NCBI RefSeq assembly: GCF_014651375.1
Contig: NZ_BMWT01000002.1
Location: 749,477-813,476 of the forward strand
Direction of reading: 5' to 3'
Source: Tateyamaria omphalii
GTDB taxonomy: Bacteria > Pseudomonadota > Alphaproteobacteria > Rhodobacterales > Rhodobacteraceae
Length of the DNA stretch: 64,000 nucleotides
Positions 1 to 9,437 of this stretch are shown here, piece after piece (position 1 is the first letter of the stretch; each line of letters begins with the position of its first letter). A model generated the notes under the pieces. That model did no database searches and had not been told where the DNA came from. It saw only the letters and a program-made list of their open reading frames with translations. Position numbers and translations under genes: made by a program.

Positions 1-1059
1 CAGCTGTCGGTCGCACTGTATCTTGCCGTGTCTGCGGTCATGCAAACGATCATTGGACCAGTCTCGGACAATCTCGGACGGCGCAAGGTGCTGATGTGGG
101 GCATCGGGCTGTTCATGCTGGCAACGCTTGGCTGCATTTATGCTCCGAATGCCGAAGTCTTCCTGTTCTTCCGCATGTGTCAGGCCATCATTGCCGTCGC
201 CATGGTGCTGAGCCGTGCCATCATCCGCGACCTCTACGATCAGGATCACTCAGCCTCGATGATTGGCTATGTGACGATGGGGATGGCGGTGGTTCCTATG
301 ATTTCCCCCGGCATTGGCGGCGTATTGGACGAGGCCTTCGGGTGGAAATCAGTCTTCTGGTTTTTCTTCCTGACCGGTGCGTTGCTGCTGTGGCTCGTGC
401 ACCAGGATGTCGGCGAAACGGCACAACCCTCCTCCAAATCCCTCATGGGCCAATTCAAGGAGTACCCCGAACTGCTGCGCTCACCGCGCTTCTGGGGCTA
501 TTCGCTGGCTGCAGCCTTCTGCTCGGGATCATTCTTTGCCTATCTGGGAGGAGCCCCCTTTGTCGGGACCGAGGTGTTCGGCATGTCGCCCGCAACGCTG
601 GGTTTCTTTTTTGGCGCTCCTGCCATCGGATACTTTGTCGGCAACGGGCTTAGCGGTCGGTTTGCCACACGGTTCGGTGTGAATCGACTGGTCCTTTGGG
701 GGACGGTGGCTAACGCGATAGGCACATTCCTGTCACTGGCCATTTTCCTCGCGGGCGCGGGCACGCCCGTGTCTTTCTTCGGGATGATGACCTTTGTCGG
801 CCTCGGCAACGGCCTGGTGATCCCCAACGCGACCGCCGGCATGCTCTCGGTTCGGCCTCACCTCGCCGGAACAGCATCAGGTCTGGGCGGGGCGATCATG
901 ATCGGTGGCGGCGCCGCGCTGTCTGCACTTGCGGGCTTCCTTCTGACGCCCGAAACCGGCGCATACCCGTTGCTCTACATCATGTGCATCACCGGCGTCT
1001 GCGCGTTGATCGCCATCGGCGCGGTTTACCGTCGTGAGCGTCGCATGGCCCACGCATAG
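1..1059 (+). CDS. Bcr/CflA-type multidrug MFS transporter, 5' end missing
   Basis: Major facilitator in the inner membrane, probably a drug:proton antiporter of the Bcr/CflA group. The frame is open from base 1, and the first nine codons (QLSVALYLA) fit the family, so the true start lies before the window; the GTG at 28 is internal. The loop 2-3 motif GPVSDNLGRRK (about residues 18-28 of the visible part) is the MFS signature, followed by the RAIIRDLYD stretch typical of Bcr proteins. About ten hydrophobic segments are visible in 352 residues, so only the first one or two helices are missing. The substrate cannot be told. An unlinked regulator gene follows after 65 bases. Confidence 0.88.
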   Translation, partial: QLSVALYLAVSAVMQTIIGPVSDNLGRRKVLMWGIGLFMLATLGCIYAPNAEVFLFFRMCQAIIAVAMVLSRAIIRDLYDQDHSASMIGYVTMGMAVVPMISPGIGGVLDEAFGWKSVFWFFFLTGALLLWLVHQDVGETAQPSSKSLMGQFKEYPELLRSPRFWGYSLAAAFCSGSFFAYLGGAPFVGTEVFGMSPATLGFFFGAPAIGYFVGNGLSGRFATRFGVNRLVLWGTVANAIGTFLSLAIFLAGAGTPVSFFGMMTFVGLGNGLVIPNATAGMLSVRPHLAGTASGLGGAIMIGGGAALSALAGFLLTPETGAYPLLYIMCITGVCALIAIGAVYRRERRMAHA

Positions 1060-1124
1060 TGGTTGCGTCGGGCGCTTTGCAAAACTAGCCTGCGCTCACT
1101 GCAAAACTGCAAAACGGACGCATC

Positions 1125-2525
1125 ATGGCCGCCCCAAAACTCTATGCCGGAGCAAAGCTGCGCGAGGTGCGCACGCGCGTCGGCCTCACGCAAAAAGATT
1201 TCGCCAGCAAGCTGGGCGTGTCCCTGCCCTATCTGAACCAGATGGAGAACAACAACCGGCCGGTCAGCACAACAGTCCTGCTGAACCTCGCGCAGGAGTT
1301 TGGGCTGGATGTGACCGAACTCAGCTCGGGCGATGGCGAGCGGTTGGTGTCAGACATGCGCGAGGCCTTGGCCGACCCTGTCTTTTCCGGAGACATACCG
1401 CCCCTCGCCGACCTTAGACTGGCGGCTTCCAACGCCCCAGCGCTGGCGCACGCCTTCCTCGACCTGCACCGCGCCTACCGCCAAACGCATGAACGCCTTG
1501 CCTCACTCGACGAAGCACTTGGCCGCGAAGACGCACGCGCCCGCCCCTCTCCTTGGGAAGAAGTGCGCGATTTCTTCCACTACTGTGACAACTATATCGA
1601 CGCAGTCGACCGCGCGGCTGAACATTTCGCTAGCACGGATGGGAAACATCACAACATCAGGCAAGTCGCCATCACCGCCCTTTCAGATATGGGGGCCAAT
1701 GTCGCCTTTGAAGGCACTGACACGCTGCGCCACTACGATACCGACAGCAAAACCCTGACCCTTTCTGACCGGGCCAACCAGGAAACTCAAACCTTCCAGA
1801 TGCTGCTACAAATCGCCCTGCTGCAACAGGACAAACTGCTGGAAGCAACACTCGACTTCGCTCGTTTCCAGACTGACGAAGCCCGCTCCATCGCCAAGAT
1901 CGGACTCGCCAATTACTTCGCGGGTGCCGCTCTCATGCCCTACAGCCGCTTCCTGCAAGCGGCACAGGAGACACGGCACGATCTTGAGCAACTTGCGACA
2001 CGGTTCGGGGCCTCCATCGAACAGGTCTGCCACCGGCTTTCAACGCTGCAAAGACCGGGGGCCAAGGGGGTGCCCTTCTTCTTTGTGCGGGTCGATCAAG
2101 CCGGGACAATCACCAAGCGGCACTCGGCCACGCGCCTCCAATTCGCGCGTTTCGGCGGGGCCTGCCCGCTCTGGAACGTGCACCGCGCCTTTGAACAACC
2201 CGGTCACTTCCTGCGCCAATTGGCCGAAACACCAGACGGGGTGCGCTATATCAGTCTTGCGCGCGATGTTTCCAAGACCGGGGGACGGTTTGGAGCTCCA
2301 ACACGCCGCTACGCCATCGCTCTGGGATGCGAGGTCAAGCATGCAGGACAACTGGTCTACGCCGACGGGATGGATATCACCCGCACCGAGGCGTTCGAAC
2401 CCATTGGCATTTCCTGCCGTATCTGCGAACGCAAGACCTGCCATCAGCGCTCCGTGCCACCGCTTGAACGGCAATTGTCGGTTGATCCGGATACGCGCGG
2501 TCTGCTGCCCTATACCGTGAGCTAG
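1125..2525 (+). CDS. ScfR/RamB-like XRE-family regulator (short-chain acyl-CoA regulator type)
   Basis: A 466-residue DNA-binding regulator. Residues 8-65 form a Cro/CI helix-turn-helix (GLTQKDFASKLGVS, then SLPYLNQMENNNRP). The middle matches the IrrE/M78-like region of ScfR proteins, but the metallopeptidase HExxH is absent (LQIALLQQDKLL stands in its place), so protease activity is unlikely. The C-terminal 150 residues (ISCRICERKTCHQRSVPP) are the ScfR C-terminal domain with its cysteine cluster. Relatives control acetate, propionate or glyoxylate metabolism; no such genes lie beside it. The start follows a 65-base gap and fits the family N-terminus. It converges on the nuclease gene. Confidence 0.85.
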   Translation: MAAPKLYAGAKLREVRTRVGLTQKDFASKLGVSLPYLNQMENNNRPVSTTVLLNLAQEFGLDVTELSSGDGERLVSDMREALADPVFSGDIPPLADLRLAASNAPALAHAFLDLHRAYRQTHERLASLDEALGREDARARPSPWEEVRDFFHYCDNYIDAVDRAAEHFASTDGKHHNIRQVAITALSDMGANVAFEGTDTLRHYDTDSKTLTLSDRANQETQTFQMLLQIALLQQDKLLEATLDFARFQTDEARSIAKIGLANYFAGAALMPYSRFLQAAQETRHDLEQLATRFGASIEQVCHRLSTLQRPGAKGVPFFFVRVDQAGTITKRHSATRLQFARFGGACPLWNVHRAFEQPGHFLRQLAETPDGVRYISLARDVSKTGGRFGAPTRRYAIALGCEVKHAGQLVYADGMDITRTEAFEPIGISCRICERKTCHQRSVPPLERQLSVDPDTRGLLPYTVS

Positions 2526-2544
2526 GAACGATGAACCCAGGCAC

Positions 2545-3195
2545 TCAGTGCGATGATGGTCGCCAGCCGGCCCGCATCGCCTCAGCTTCGGAACAAAACC
2601 ACCGCTCACCACTGGCTTCCTGTATCTCTGTCCGCTGGTAAAACTTCTGACCCGGCACATGGAAGACACGACCTTTATCTGAAATATTGCCCTTGATGGT
2701 ACAAGACGGATGCGGTGGCACGCGCCCTTTGACCTGTGCCTGCCGAAACTGCGTTGGCGATTGCAACTGGAACGCATGCAATCCCCGGCCCGCAACATAG
2801 GCGGTCTTTTCCTCTAGATCGTAGTCCAGGCCATAGCGACGATAGGCAAAGGCCCACCCCTCGCGCACGATATGCTGGCCCATGTCCACGCCCTGCACCG
2901 CACATTTGGCCACCAAACGTCCATAGCGGTCGATGTCCAACTGATGGCACACCGCGCGTTGCCCACCAAACGCATCGACAACCCGCTCTGTCGCCCACAC
3001 ACCGCAGGCAAAATCAGCCCCTTGATCAGTTTGGCACAGTTGGTCTTGCTCCGGTGCATCAATGGCATGCAAGCGCACCCGAGTCTCACCCACATCCACT
3101 GTGTCCGCATCAATGACGCGGATCACACCGCGCAGATCGGCCCATGCCATCGCGGGCAACACCAAAAGAACAAGCACCGAACAAAGTCTTAACAT
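2545..3195 (-). CDS. Secreted thermonuclease-family protein with C-terminal sunset-like domain
   Basis: A 216-residue exported nuclease candidate. Residues 1-19 form a signal peptide (MLRLCSVLVLLVLPAMAWA). Residues 20-130 are an SNase (OB-fold) domain: DADTVDV, VRLHAIDAPEQDQ with the catalytic Arg and Glu, and DRYGRLVAKC with the second Arg. The last 55 residues (CTIKGNI, HVPGQKFY, GERWFCSEAEAMRAGWR) form a cysteine-paired module often fused to alphaproteobacterial SNases. Cysteines suggest periplasmic disulphides. It is downstream of betA on the same strand with a CtrA-like site in between, so it may have its own promoter. The physiological substrate is unknown. Confidence 0.88.
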   Translation of the reverse strand: MLRLCSVLVLLVLPAMAWADLRGVIRVIDADTVDVGETRVRLHAIDAPEQDQLCQTDQGADFACGVWATERVVDAFGGQRAVCHQLDIDRYGRLVAKCAVQGVDMGQHIVREGWAFAYRRYGLDYDLEEKTAYVAGRGLHAFQLQSPTQFRQAQVKGRVPPHPSCTIKGNISDKGRVFHVPGQKFYQRTEIQEASGERWFCSEAEAMRAGWRPSSH

Positions 3196-3238
3196 TCCCT
3201 TTACTTGGAGACGTCGAGGCCAGACTTCAAACGGTTTG

Positions 3239-3254
3239 TTAAAGGAAGCTTAAC
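3239..3254. promoter_or_regulatory. Candidate CtrA-type box TTAA-N7-TTAAC
   Basis: TTAA at 3239-3242, seven bases, then TTAAC at 3250-3254. The opposite strand also reads TTAA-N7-TTAAC, so the site is symmetrical. It lies 44-59 bases before the start of the minus-strand nuclease gene and overlaps the betA stop codon. The sequence fits the alphaproteobacterial CtrA consensus; binding is inferred only. Confidence 0.45.
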
Positions 3255-4896
3255 GTTGCGCGGTCTCCCACTCAGGATGCACCCATGGCACGTCGTTGCT
3301 GCGCGGCAAATGACGCCCCAGAATGTGATCGCTCATCTTTTCGCCGGTCATGATGGACGGCCCATTCAGGTTGCCATTGGTAATACGCGGAAAGACCGAA
3401 CTGTCGACAACCCTCAAGGCATCAACACCAATGACACGCCCTTCCGGATCCACCACGCTCATAGGGTCGTCGGCACGCCCCATCCGGCATGTCCCGCAAG
3501 GGTGATAGGCGCTTTCCGCATGTTCGCGGATCACATCATCCAGTTCGTCGTCACTCTGATAGGACGCGCCCGGCTGGATCTCGTGTTTGACAAAGGGGGC
3601 AAAGGCCTCCTGCGCAAATATCTCGCGCGTCAGGCGGATACAGGTACGGAATTCCTCCCAATCCTGCTGGGTACTCATGTAGTTGAAACGGATCACCGGA
3701 TCATCGGCAGGGTTGGCAGACCGCAAGGTCACAGCACCACTTGATGGCGACCGCATCGGCCCGACATGGGCTTGAAACCCGTGCCCCTCGGCCGCTGCCT
3801 GCCCGTCATAGCGCACGGCCATCGGCAGGAAGTGGTACTGAATATCCGGATATGGAATGCCCGCCCTGCTGCGAATAAAGGCCGCGCTTTCAAACTGGTT
3901 CGACGCGCCCAGCCCGGTACCGGTGAATAGCCACTGTGCCCCAATCATCGCCTTTGAAAACAAGTTCCAGTGCTTGTACAGCGTAATTGGCTGTTTTGAA
4001 GCGTACTGGATATACATCTCCAGGTGGTCCTGCAGGTTGGCCCCGACACCCGGGCGGTCCGCAACAACTTCAACCCCATGCTCAGCCAGATGCGCAGCCG
4101 GACCAATCCCGGACAGCATCAGGATCTTGGGCGAGTTGATGGACGACGCAGCCAGGATCACCTCGCGCCGGGCCTGCACCACCTTGCCCCCCGCCAGGGC
4201 CACGCCGACAGCACGCCCTTCCTCCATCACCACACGCTCGACCAGCCCGCGCACCAGATCGCAGTTTGGCCGCTTCAAAGCAGGTTTCAGATAGGCATTC
4301 GCTGCCGACCAGCGGCGTCCCTTGTGCACCGTCTGCTCCATCGGGCCAAAACCTTCCTGCTTTTGGCCATTATAGTCATCCGTCACCTCGTATCCGGCCT
4401 GCCGCCCAGCGTCGACAAAGGCTTGATAGAGCGGGTTCCTGCGCGGTCCGCGCGTGACATGCAGCGGGCCGTCAGTGCCGCGCCACGCCGGATCGCCGCC
4501 ATGGCCGTTGCCGTCCCAATGCTCCATGCGCTTGAAATACGGCAGCACATCGGCATAGCCCCAACCGTCGGCACCGCTCTCGGCCCAATGGTCATAATCC
4601 ATGGCATGACCGCGGACATAGACCATGCCGTTGATGGACGACGATCCCCCGACAACCTTGCCGCGCGGACAGACCAGCTGCCGCCCGCCAAGATGCGGCT
4701 CTGGCTCAGACTTGTAGCCCCAATCATACCGCTTCATGTTCATTGGATATGACAACGCTGCAGGCATCTGGATAAACGGCCCTGCATCCGTGCCGCCATG
4801 CTCAATGACAAGAACCGACTTCCCGGCCTCGGCCAGCCTGTAAGCCACGGCACATCCCGCCGACCCGGCCCCTACAACTACATAATCCGCTTCCAT
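3250..4896 (-). CDS. betA: Choline dehydrogenase BetA
   Basis: FAD-dependent GMC oxidoreductase that oxidises choline to betaine aldehyde, usually membrane-associated. It has 548 residues, normal for BetA. It starts with the ADP-binding [10 protein letters not shown] (residues 5-14), has the GMC signature [18 protein letters not shown] near residue 80, and the C-terminal catalytic His465 in [12 protein letters not shown] with Asn near 509 (TNGNLNGPS). The ATG at 4896 is chosen because GGAAGGTGGAAG lies just before it; an upstream in-frame start at 4950 would add 18 residues unlike the family. It is last in the bet operon, 253 bases after betB. Confidence 0.95.
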   Translation of the reverse strand: MEADYVVVGAGSAGCAVAYRLAEAGKSVLVIEHGGTDAGPFIQMPAALSYPMNMKRYDWGYKSEPEPHLGGRQLVCPRGKVVGGSSSINGMVYVRGHAMDYDHWAESGADGWGYADVLPYFKRMEHWDGNGHGGDPAWRGTDGPLHVTRGPRRNPLYQAFVDAGRQAGYEVTDDYNGQKQEGFGPMEQTVHKGRRWSAANAYLKPALKRPNCDLVRGLVERVVMEEGRAVGVALAGGKVVQARREVILAASSINSPKILMLSGIGPAAHLAEHGVEVVADRPGVGANLQDHLEMYIQYASKQPITLYKHWNLFSKAMIGAQWLFTGTGLGASNQFESAAFIRSRAGIPYPDIQYHFLPMAVRYDGQAAAEGHGFQAHVGPMRSPSSGAVTLRSANPADDPVIRFNYMSTQQDWEEFRTCIRLTREIFAQEAFAPFVKHEIQPGASYQSDDELDDVIREHAESAYHPCGTCRMGRADDPMSVVDPEGRVIGVDALRVVDSSVFPRITNGNLNGPSIMTGEKMSDHILGRHLPRSNDVPWVHPEWETAQR

Positions 4897-5086
4897 CTTC
4901 CACCTTCCGTGAGTCCGCGGTGGGTCAAGGATGCGCAGCACCGCGCGCACGCGCGGCTTGTCCTTGAGGCATCGCGGAATCGCATCTCATCATCAAACAG
5001 GTGCCCTGAGGCGCAGATCGCGCCCTCAAGCACCTCTCAGCAAAAAATCCCTAAGCTAAACGCATGCGCCCACGGCGCCCCCTGTC

Positions 5087-5139
5087 CGCCCTTTTTCGGA
5101 GTGCGGGGTGGGCGGGTGGGCGCGCTCCGGAAAAGGGCG
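5087..5139. repeat. Imperfect inverted repeat between betB and betA
   Basis: Arms CGCCCTTTTTCGGAG (5087-5101) and CTCCGGAAAAGGGCG (5125-5139) pair at 14 of 15 positions around a 23-base G-rich loop. In the minus-strand transcript it lies 11 bases after the betB stop codon, in the 253-base gap before betA. It could act as an mRNA-stabilising or processing hairpin that sets the betB:betA ratio. No U-tract follows directly, so a simple terminator is less likely. Confidence 0.6.
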
Positions 5140-5149
5140 TCCTGCCCTC

Positions 5150-6601
5150 TCAAAACGGCGCCTCCAGATCGCCCATGCGCACATAGACGGACTTCACCTG
5201 GCTATAGTGCTCAATGGCGGCTTTGGAATTCTCACGCCCCACACCCGACGCTTTCACCCCGCCAAAGGGCGCCTCGACAGGCGCGTCATTATAGCTGTTG
5301 ATGAAACAGGTGCCCGCCTCGAACCCGGCCGCCACACGGTGCGCACGGGCCAGATCACGGGTAAACACGCCAGCCGCCAGACCAAACTCGGTTTCATTGG
5401 CGCGGGCCATCACATCGCCTTCGTCCTCGAAATCCAGCACCGCCATGACGGGGCCAAAAATCTCTTCGCGGGCAATGGTCATGCCATCGGTCACATCGGC
5501 AAAGACGGTCGGTTCCAGAAAGAACCCATCACGCTCCAGCCGTTTGCCACCCGTGACCAGCCGCGCGCCCTCGTCCAGCCCCTTGGCGATGTAGCTCTGC
5601 ACGATCTCCATCTGGCGCTCGCTGACCAAGGGACCAAAGCTCGTCTCGGGATCTTGCGGATCGCCAATCACCGCCTGCCCAAGCCGTTCCGACAAACGCG
5701 CCAGAAACGCGTCCTTGATACCCTTCTGGACAAACACCCGCGTCCCGTTGGAACACACCTGTCCTGATGAATAGAAGTTGCCAAGGATCGCGCCGGACAC
5801 CGCATTCTCAATGTCCGCGTCATCAAAGATGATCAGGGGCGACTTGCCGCCCAACTCCATCGTGACATGCTTCATCTCTGCGGCAGCAGCGGCATAGACC
5901 TTGCGACCGGTCGGCACCGATCCTGTCAGCGACACCTTGTCGACGCGGGCGTCAGACACCAACGCCGCACCCACGTTACCCAAGCCTTGAACCACGTTGT
6001 ACACACCTGCGGGCGCACCGGCCTCATACAGGATCTCCGCCACCTTCAACGCGCAGAGCGGCGTCGTCTCGGACGGTTTGAACACCATCGTGTTGCCGCA
6101 AGCCAATGCAGGCGCGCCTTTCCAGCTGGCAATCTGGGTGGGATAGTTCCACGCCCCAATGCCCACACACACCCCCAACGGCTCGCGACGGGTGTACACC
6201 CAATCCTCACCCAATTGGATATGCTCGCCCGTCAGAGTCGCAGCCATACCGCCGAAGTACTCCAACGCATCGGCGCCTGAGGTCGCGTCGGCAACGCTCG
6301 TCTCCTGATAAGGTTTGCCCGTATCGTAGGTTTCCAGCACCGACAGCTCGTGATTGCGTTCGCGCATGATGTCGGCAGCACGGCGCAAAACACGGCCGCG
6401 CTCGGTCCCTGTCATGGCAGCCCAAGCGGCCTGCGCCGACCGCGCCGCCCCGAGCGCCCGATCAATGATCGCAGGCGTCGCGGAATGGACACGGCCAATC
6501 ACCTCTCCCGTCGCGGGATAGATCACGTCGATCGGTGTACCGGCCGTGTCCTCAACATATTCGCCGCCAATGAAATGGCTCGCTGTCGGTTGGGTTTGCA
6601 T
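5150..6601 (-). CDS. betB: Betaine aldehyde dehydrogenase BetB
   Basis: NAD(P)-dependent aldehyde dehydrogenase that oxidises betaine aldehyde to glycine betaine in the cytoplasm. 483 residues, the usual BetB length. Visible features are [11 protein letters not shown] (residues 151-161), the nucleotide-binding [11 protein letters not shown] near 225, the catalytic Glu249 in MELGGKSP, and the catalytic Cys283 in [12 protein letters not shown]. It ends in [15 protein letters not shown] as in BetB/GbsA enzymes. It lies 56 bases after the transporter gene in the bet operon, so substrate uptake and both oxidation steps are encoded together. Confidence 0.95.
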   Translation of the reverse strand: MQTQPTASHFIGGEYVEDTAGTPIDVIYPATGEVIGRVHSATPAIIDRALGAARSAQAAWAAMTGTERGRVLRRAADIMRERNHELSVLETYDTGKPYQETSVADATSGADALEYFGGMAATLTGEHIQLGEDWVYTRREPLGVCVGIGAWNYPTQIASWKGAPALACGNTMVFKPSETTPLCALKVAEILYEAGAPAGVYNVVQGLGNVGAALVSDARVDKVSLTGSVPTGRKVYAAAAAEMKHVTMELGGKSPLIIFDDADIENAVSGAILGNFYSSGQVCSNGTRVFVQKGIKDAFLARLSERLGQAVIGDPQDPETSFGPLVSERQMEIVQSYIAKGLDEGARLVTGGKRLERDGFFLEPTVFADVTDGMTIAREEIFGPVMAVLDFEDEGDVMARANETEFGLAAGVFTRDLARAHRVAAGFEAGTCFINSYNDAPVEAPFGGVKASGVGRENSKAAIEHYSQVKSVYVRMGDLEAPF

Positions 6602-6657
6602 TCAAATCCTCACGTGTTGAATGGGGCGACAGAAGAGACCCGCCGCCCCAGCGATGT

Positions 6658-7839
6658 CTATTCTGCCGGGGCGGCGTGTACGCTGCGCAGGTCGCCCAGC
6701 GTGTCACGGCGCATCAGCACCCATGCGATACAGGCCACGTACATGCCGATGACGGCGGTCCCGACCCACTGGATCTGCAACCACTGACTTTGGAACAGCA
6801 GGGTCAGCACGAACAGCAGGGCAGCGTTGCCCAGCACGTATTGCACCTTGCCAAACCGGTCGGCGGTGACATTCAGGTTGTCGGTGTACAGCCGGATCAG
6901 CGAGTCAAACGAGTTGATCACGAACAGGATACCCACAACGGTCATCGACCAGTTGACCAATCCGGTCATGTCAATGCTGTTCAGGTGATACCAATAGGCC
7001 ACCGTGAACCACACGCCCAAGGGGATCGATGGGAAGATCAGCAGAGCTGCCAGCAGCTGCCACGTGGTCAGTCCGCCGACAAAGCGCGAGGTAAACTGCC
7101 CGATCATGATCGACCACGCAAACCACCAGAACAGGTAGAACTCGTGGTAGTCCGTCAATGGAATGATGAACTTGTGGATGTTGGCAAAGTAGCCGCCGAT
7201 GTTGCTGCCCGTAGACAGGAACTCGCCAAAGCCCATTCCGCCATTGATCCACATGCCCGCAATCAAGGCAAAGAACACAAGGGTCGAGGCCACGGACAAT
7301 ACTTTGACGTATTTGATGTCGGTCGAGGAATAAGACGCTGCCAGGATCACCAGGAAGCAGATGACGTAGAAGGCTGGTATCACCGTCTCGCCATCACCCA
7401 CTTCCGGGATGTAGTATGGCATGTAGATCAGGAACAACGCGCCGGTGAAGGCGCAGGTCGTGATGATAACCATATTGTTGATCAACTTGACCAGCCCGTT
7501 CTCAAAGAACTTCACGCGTGGCTCAATCGCACAGAAGTAAAAGGCGGTCAGGAAGTAGAACGCCCAGATCAGGAAGCCCCAAAAGCCAAACTCCAACGCC
7601 AGCGGGTTGGTAAAGGCATAGGCCGGTTCGGTCGCCGTATCGGCATAGAGCGGGAAGTCAAAGGCGATCGGGAACATGATCAGACCCACATCAAGGCCCG
7701 ATGTGAACAGGATCGCGACAAACACAAACAGGCTGACGGGCTGCGGCCCGGTGAGTCTTACGTTCCAGTATTTAATGGTGACGTATGCGACCAGCACAAA
7801 GGCCAGTATCACCCCAAACGAGATAATTGTTGTAAGCAT
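6658..7839 (-). CDS. betT: BCCT-family choline/betaine transporter, short form
   Basis: Integral membrane protein of the betaine/choline/carnitine transporter family, probably importing choline for BetA. The ATG at 7839 is preceded by GGAGGGACC; the longer frame to 7920 adds polar residues and is rejected. The result is 393 residues, well below the usual 500-650. About 11-12 hydrophobic segments remain, so the shortening affects loops and tails rather than half of the core. BCCT-like motifs are LFTSGLDVGLIMFPI near residue 45 and the Trp-rich FYLFWWFAWSIMIGQFTSR near 230. It lies 89 bases after betC. The betT symbol rests on family and context. Confidence 0.8.
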   Translation of the reverse strand: MLTTIISFGVILAFVLVAYVTIKYWNVRLTGPQPVSLFVFVAILFTSGLDVGLIMFPIAFDFPLYADTATEPAYAFTNPLALEFGFWGFLIWAFYFLTAFYFCAIEPRVKFFENGLVKLINNMVIITTCAFTGALFLIYMPYYIPEVGDGETVIPAFYVICFLVILAASYSSTDIKYVKVLSVASTLVFFALIAGMWINGGMGFGEFLSTGSNIGGYFANIHKFIIPLTDYHEFYLFWWFAWSIMIGQFTSRFVGGLTTWQLLAALLIFPSIPLGVWFTVAYWYHLNSIDMTGLVNWSMTVVGILFVINSFDSLIRLYTDNLNVTADRFGKVQYVLGNAALLFVLTLLFQSQWLQIQWVGTAVIGMYVACIAWVLMRRDTLGDLRSVHAAPAE

Positions 7840-7928
7840 AAAGAAGGTCCCTCCATGTTGACCCATTGGCTTCGGTGCTTTCTTGTTGATCCATCGCTGC
7901 CCTGCACCTAGCGGCTTCATACGATGGT

Positions 7929-9437
7929 TTATTCTCCGCGCGGAAAGCGCTGATTTTCCTCTAAAACATTCAAGTCCATGTGATTGCGCATATATCGCTC
8001 AGACGCTTTTTGAAGCGGCTGGTAGTCCCATGGGTAATAGCCACCTTCGCGCAACGCCTCATAAACCACCCAGCGCCGGGCCTGGCTGGCGCGCACATCC
8101 GCATCGAAACGATCAAGGTCCCAGCGCGCATCAGCTTTGGCCTGTAGCTGGATCAAGGTCCCCTGATGGGCAGGCACATCCGCAAGATTGGTCAACTCGT
8201 GCGGGTCGGCCTCAAGATCAAACAGTTGGTCAGGGTCCAGAGCACAGCGGTTGTACTTCCACTTACCATAGCGCAGCGACACCATCGGGGCGTAAGACGC
8301 CTCTGCCGCATATTCCATCGCCACAGGCTCGGTGCGCTCCACGCCCTGTCCTTGCGGCACCAGTGATTGCCCAGCCGTCCACGGCATCACCTCGGACATA
8401 TCCACGCCCGCAAGGTCACAGAGCGTCGGACACACATCGATATTGCTGACCGGATCGGTCACCAGCCCCGGCTCCATCGACGGGGCCGCAATCATCAACG
8501 GCACCCGCGAAGACCCGTCATAGAAGGACATCTTGAACCATAGCCCCCGCGCACCCAGCATGTCACCATGATCGGACACAAACAGGATGATCGCCTCCTG
8601 GCGTGTGCCTTCCAGCGCTTCCAATACATCACCGATCTTATCGTCCAGATATGAGATGTTCGCAAAATACGCCCGCCGAGAGCGGCGAATATCCTCGTCG
8701 GAGATGGTGAAGTTGTCCCGGTCATTCGCATCCAGAATGCGCTGCGAATGCGGGTCCTGATCATTATACGGGATCGGGCCAACCTCGGGCATCAGGTGCT
8801 CGCAATCTTCGTAGAGATCCCAGTATTTCTTACGCGCCACATATGGATCATGTGGATGGGTGAAGCTGACGGTCAGGCACCACGGGCGCGGATCATGGCC
8901 CCGGCCCAGATCGTAAATCTTGCGGGTCGCGTGATAGGCGACCTCGTCATCGAACTCGAGCTGGTTGGTGATCTCGGCCACGCCCGCACCGGTGACCGAC
9001 CCCATGTTGTGATACCACCAGTCGATGCGCTCACCGGGTTTGCGGTAATCCGGGGTCCAACCGAAATCAGGTGGATAGACATCGGTGGTCAGACGCTCTT
9101 CGAAGCCGTGCAACTGATCCGGCCCAACAAAATGCATCTTGCCCGACAGGCAGGTCAGATACCCCGCGCGGCGCAAATGGTGCGCATAGGTCGGGATCGA
9201 CGAGGGAAACTCGGCCGCGTTGTCATAGACGCCCGTGGCACTTGGCAACTGGCCAGACATAAACGCAGCCCGCCCCGGCGCACAGAGCGGCGAGGCGGTA
9301 TAGGCATTGCGAAACCGGGTCGACCGGGCAGCCAGTTTCTTGAGGTTGGGCGCATGCAGCCAATCCGCAGGCCCATCCGGGAACAGCGTACCGTTCAACT
9401 GATCCACCATGAAAATCAATATGTTGGGCTTGCTCAT
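7929..9437 (-). CDS. betC: Choline-sulfatase BetC
   Basis: Sulfatase that hydrolyses choline-O-sulfate to choline and sulfate, feeding the betaine pathway. 502 residues. The alkaline-phosphatase-fold start PNILIFMVDQLNG is present. Cys52 in SPLCAPGRAAF is the C-x-P-x-R residue converted to formylglycine, followed by SGQLPSATGVYDN. LFVSDHGDMLGARGLWFK supplies further metal ligands. The C-terminal WKYNRCALDPDQLFDLEADP is typical of BetC. There is no signal peptide, so the enzyme is cytoplasmic and imported choline sulfate is its likely substrate. Its start overlaps the betI stop by 4 bases. Confidence 0.93.
   Translation of the reverse strand: MSKPNILIFMVDQLNGTLFPDGPADWLHAPNLKKLAARSTRFRNAYTASPLCAPGRAAFMSGQLPSATGVYDNAAEFPSSIPTYAHHLRRAGYLTCLSGKMHFVGPDQLHGFEERLTTDVYPPDFGWTPDYRKPGERIDWWYHNMGSVTGAGVAEITNQLEFDDEVAYHATRKIYDLGRGHDPRPWCLTVSFTHPHDPYVARKKYWDLYEDCEHLMPEVGPIPYNDQDPHSQRILDANDRDNFTISDEDIRRSRRAYFANISYLDDKIGDVLEALEGTRQEAIILFVSDHGDMLGARGLWFKMSFYDGSSRVPLMIAAPSMEPGLVTDPVSNIDVCPTLCDLAGVDMSEVMPWTAGQSLVPQGQGVERTEPVAMEYAAEASYAPMVSLRYGKWKYNRCALDPDQLFDLEADPHELTNLADVPAHQGTLIQLQAKADARWDLDRFDADVRASQARRWVVYEALREGGYYPWDYQPLQKASERYMRNHMDLNVLEENQRFPRGE

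Noticed and set aside
6676-7911. A 411-codon plus-strand open frame antisense to the BCCT gene
   Set aside because: It is a His/Gln/Asp-rich shadow typical of the complement of a membrane-protein gene.
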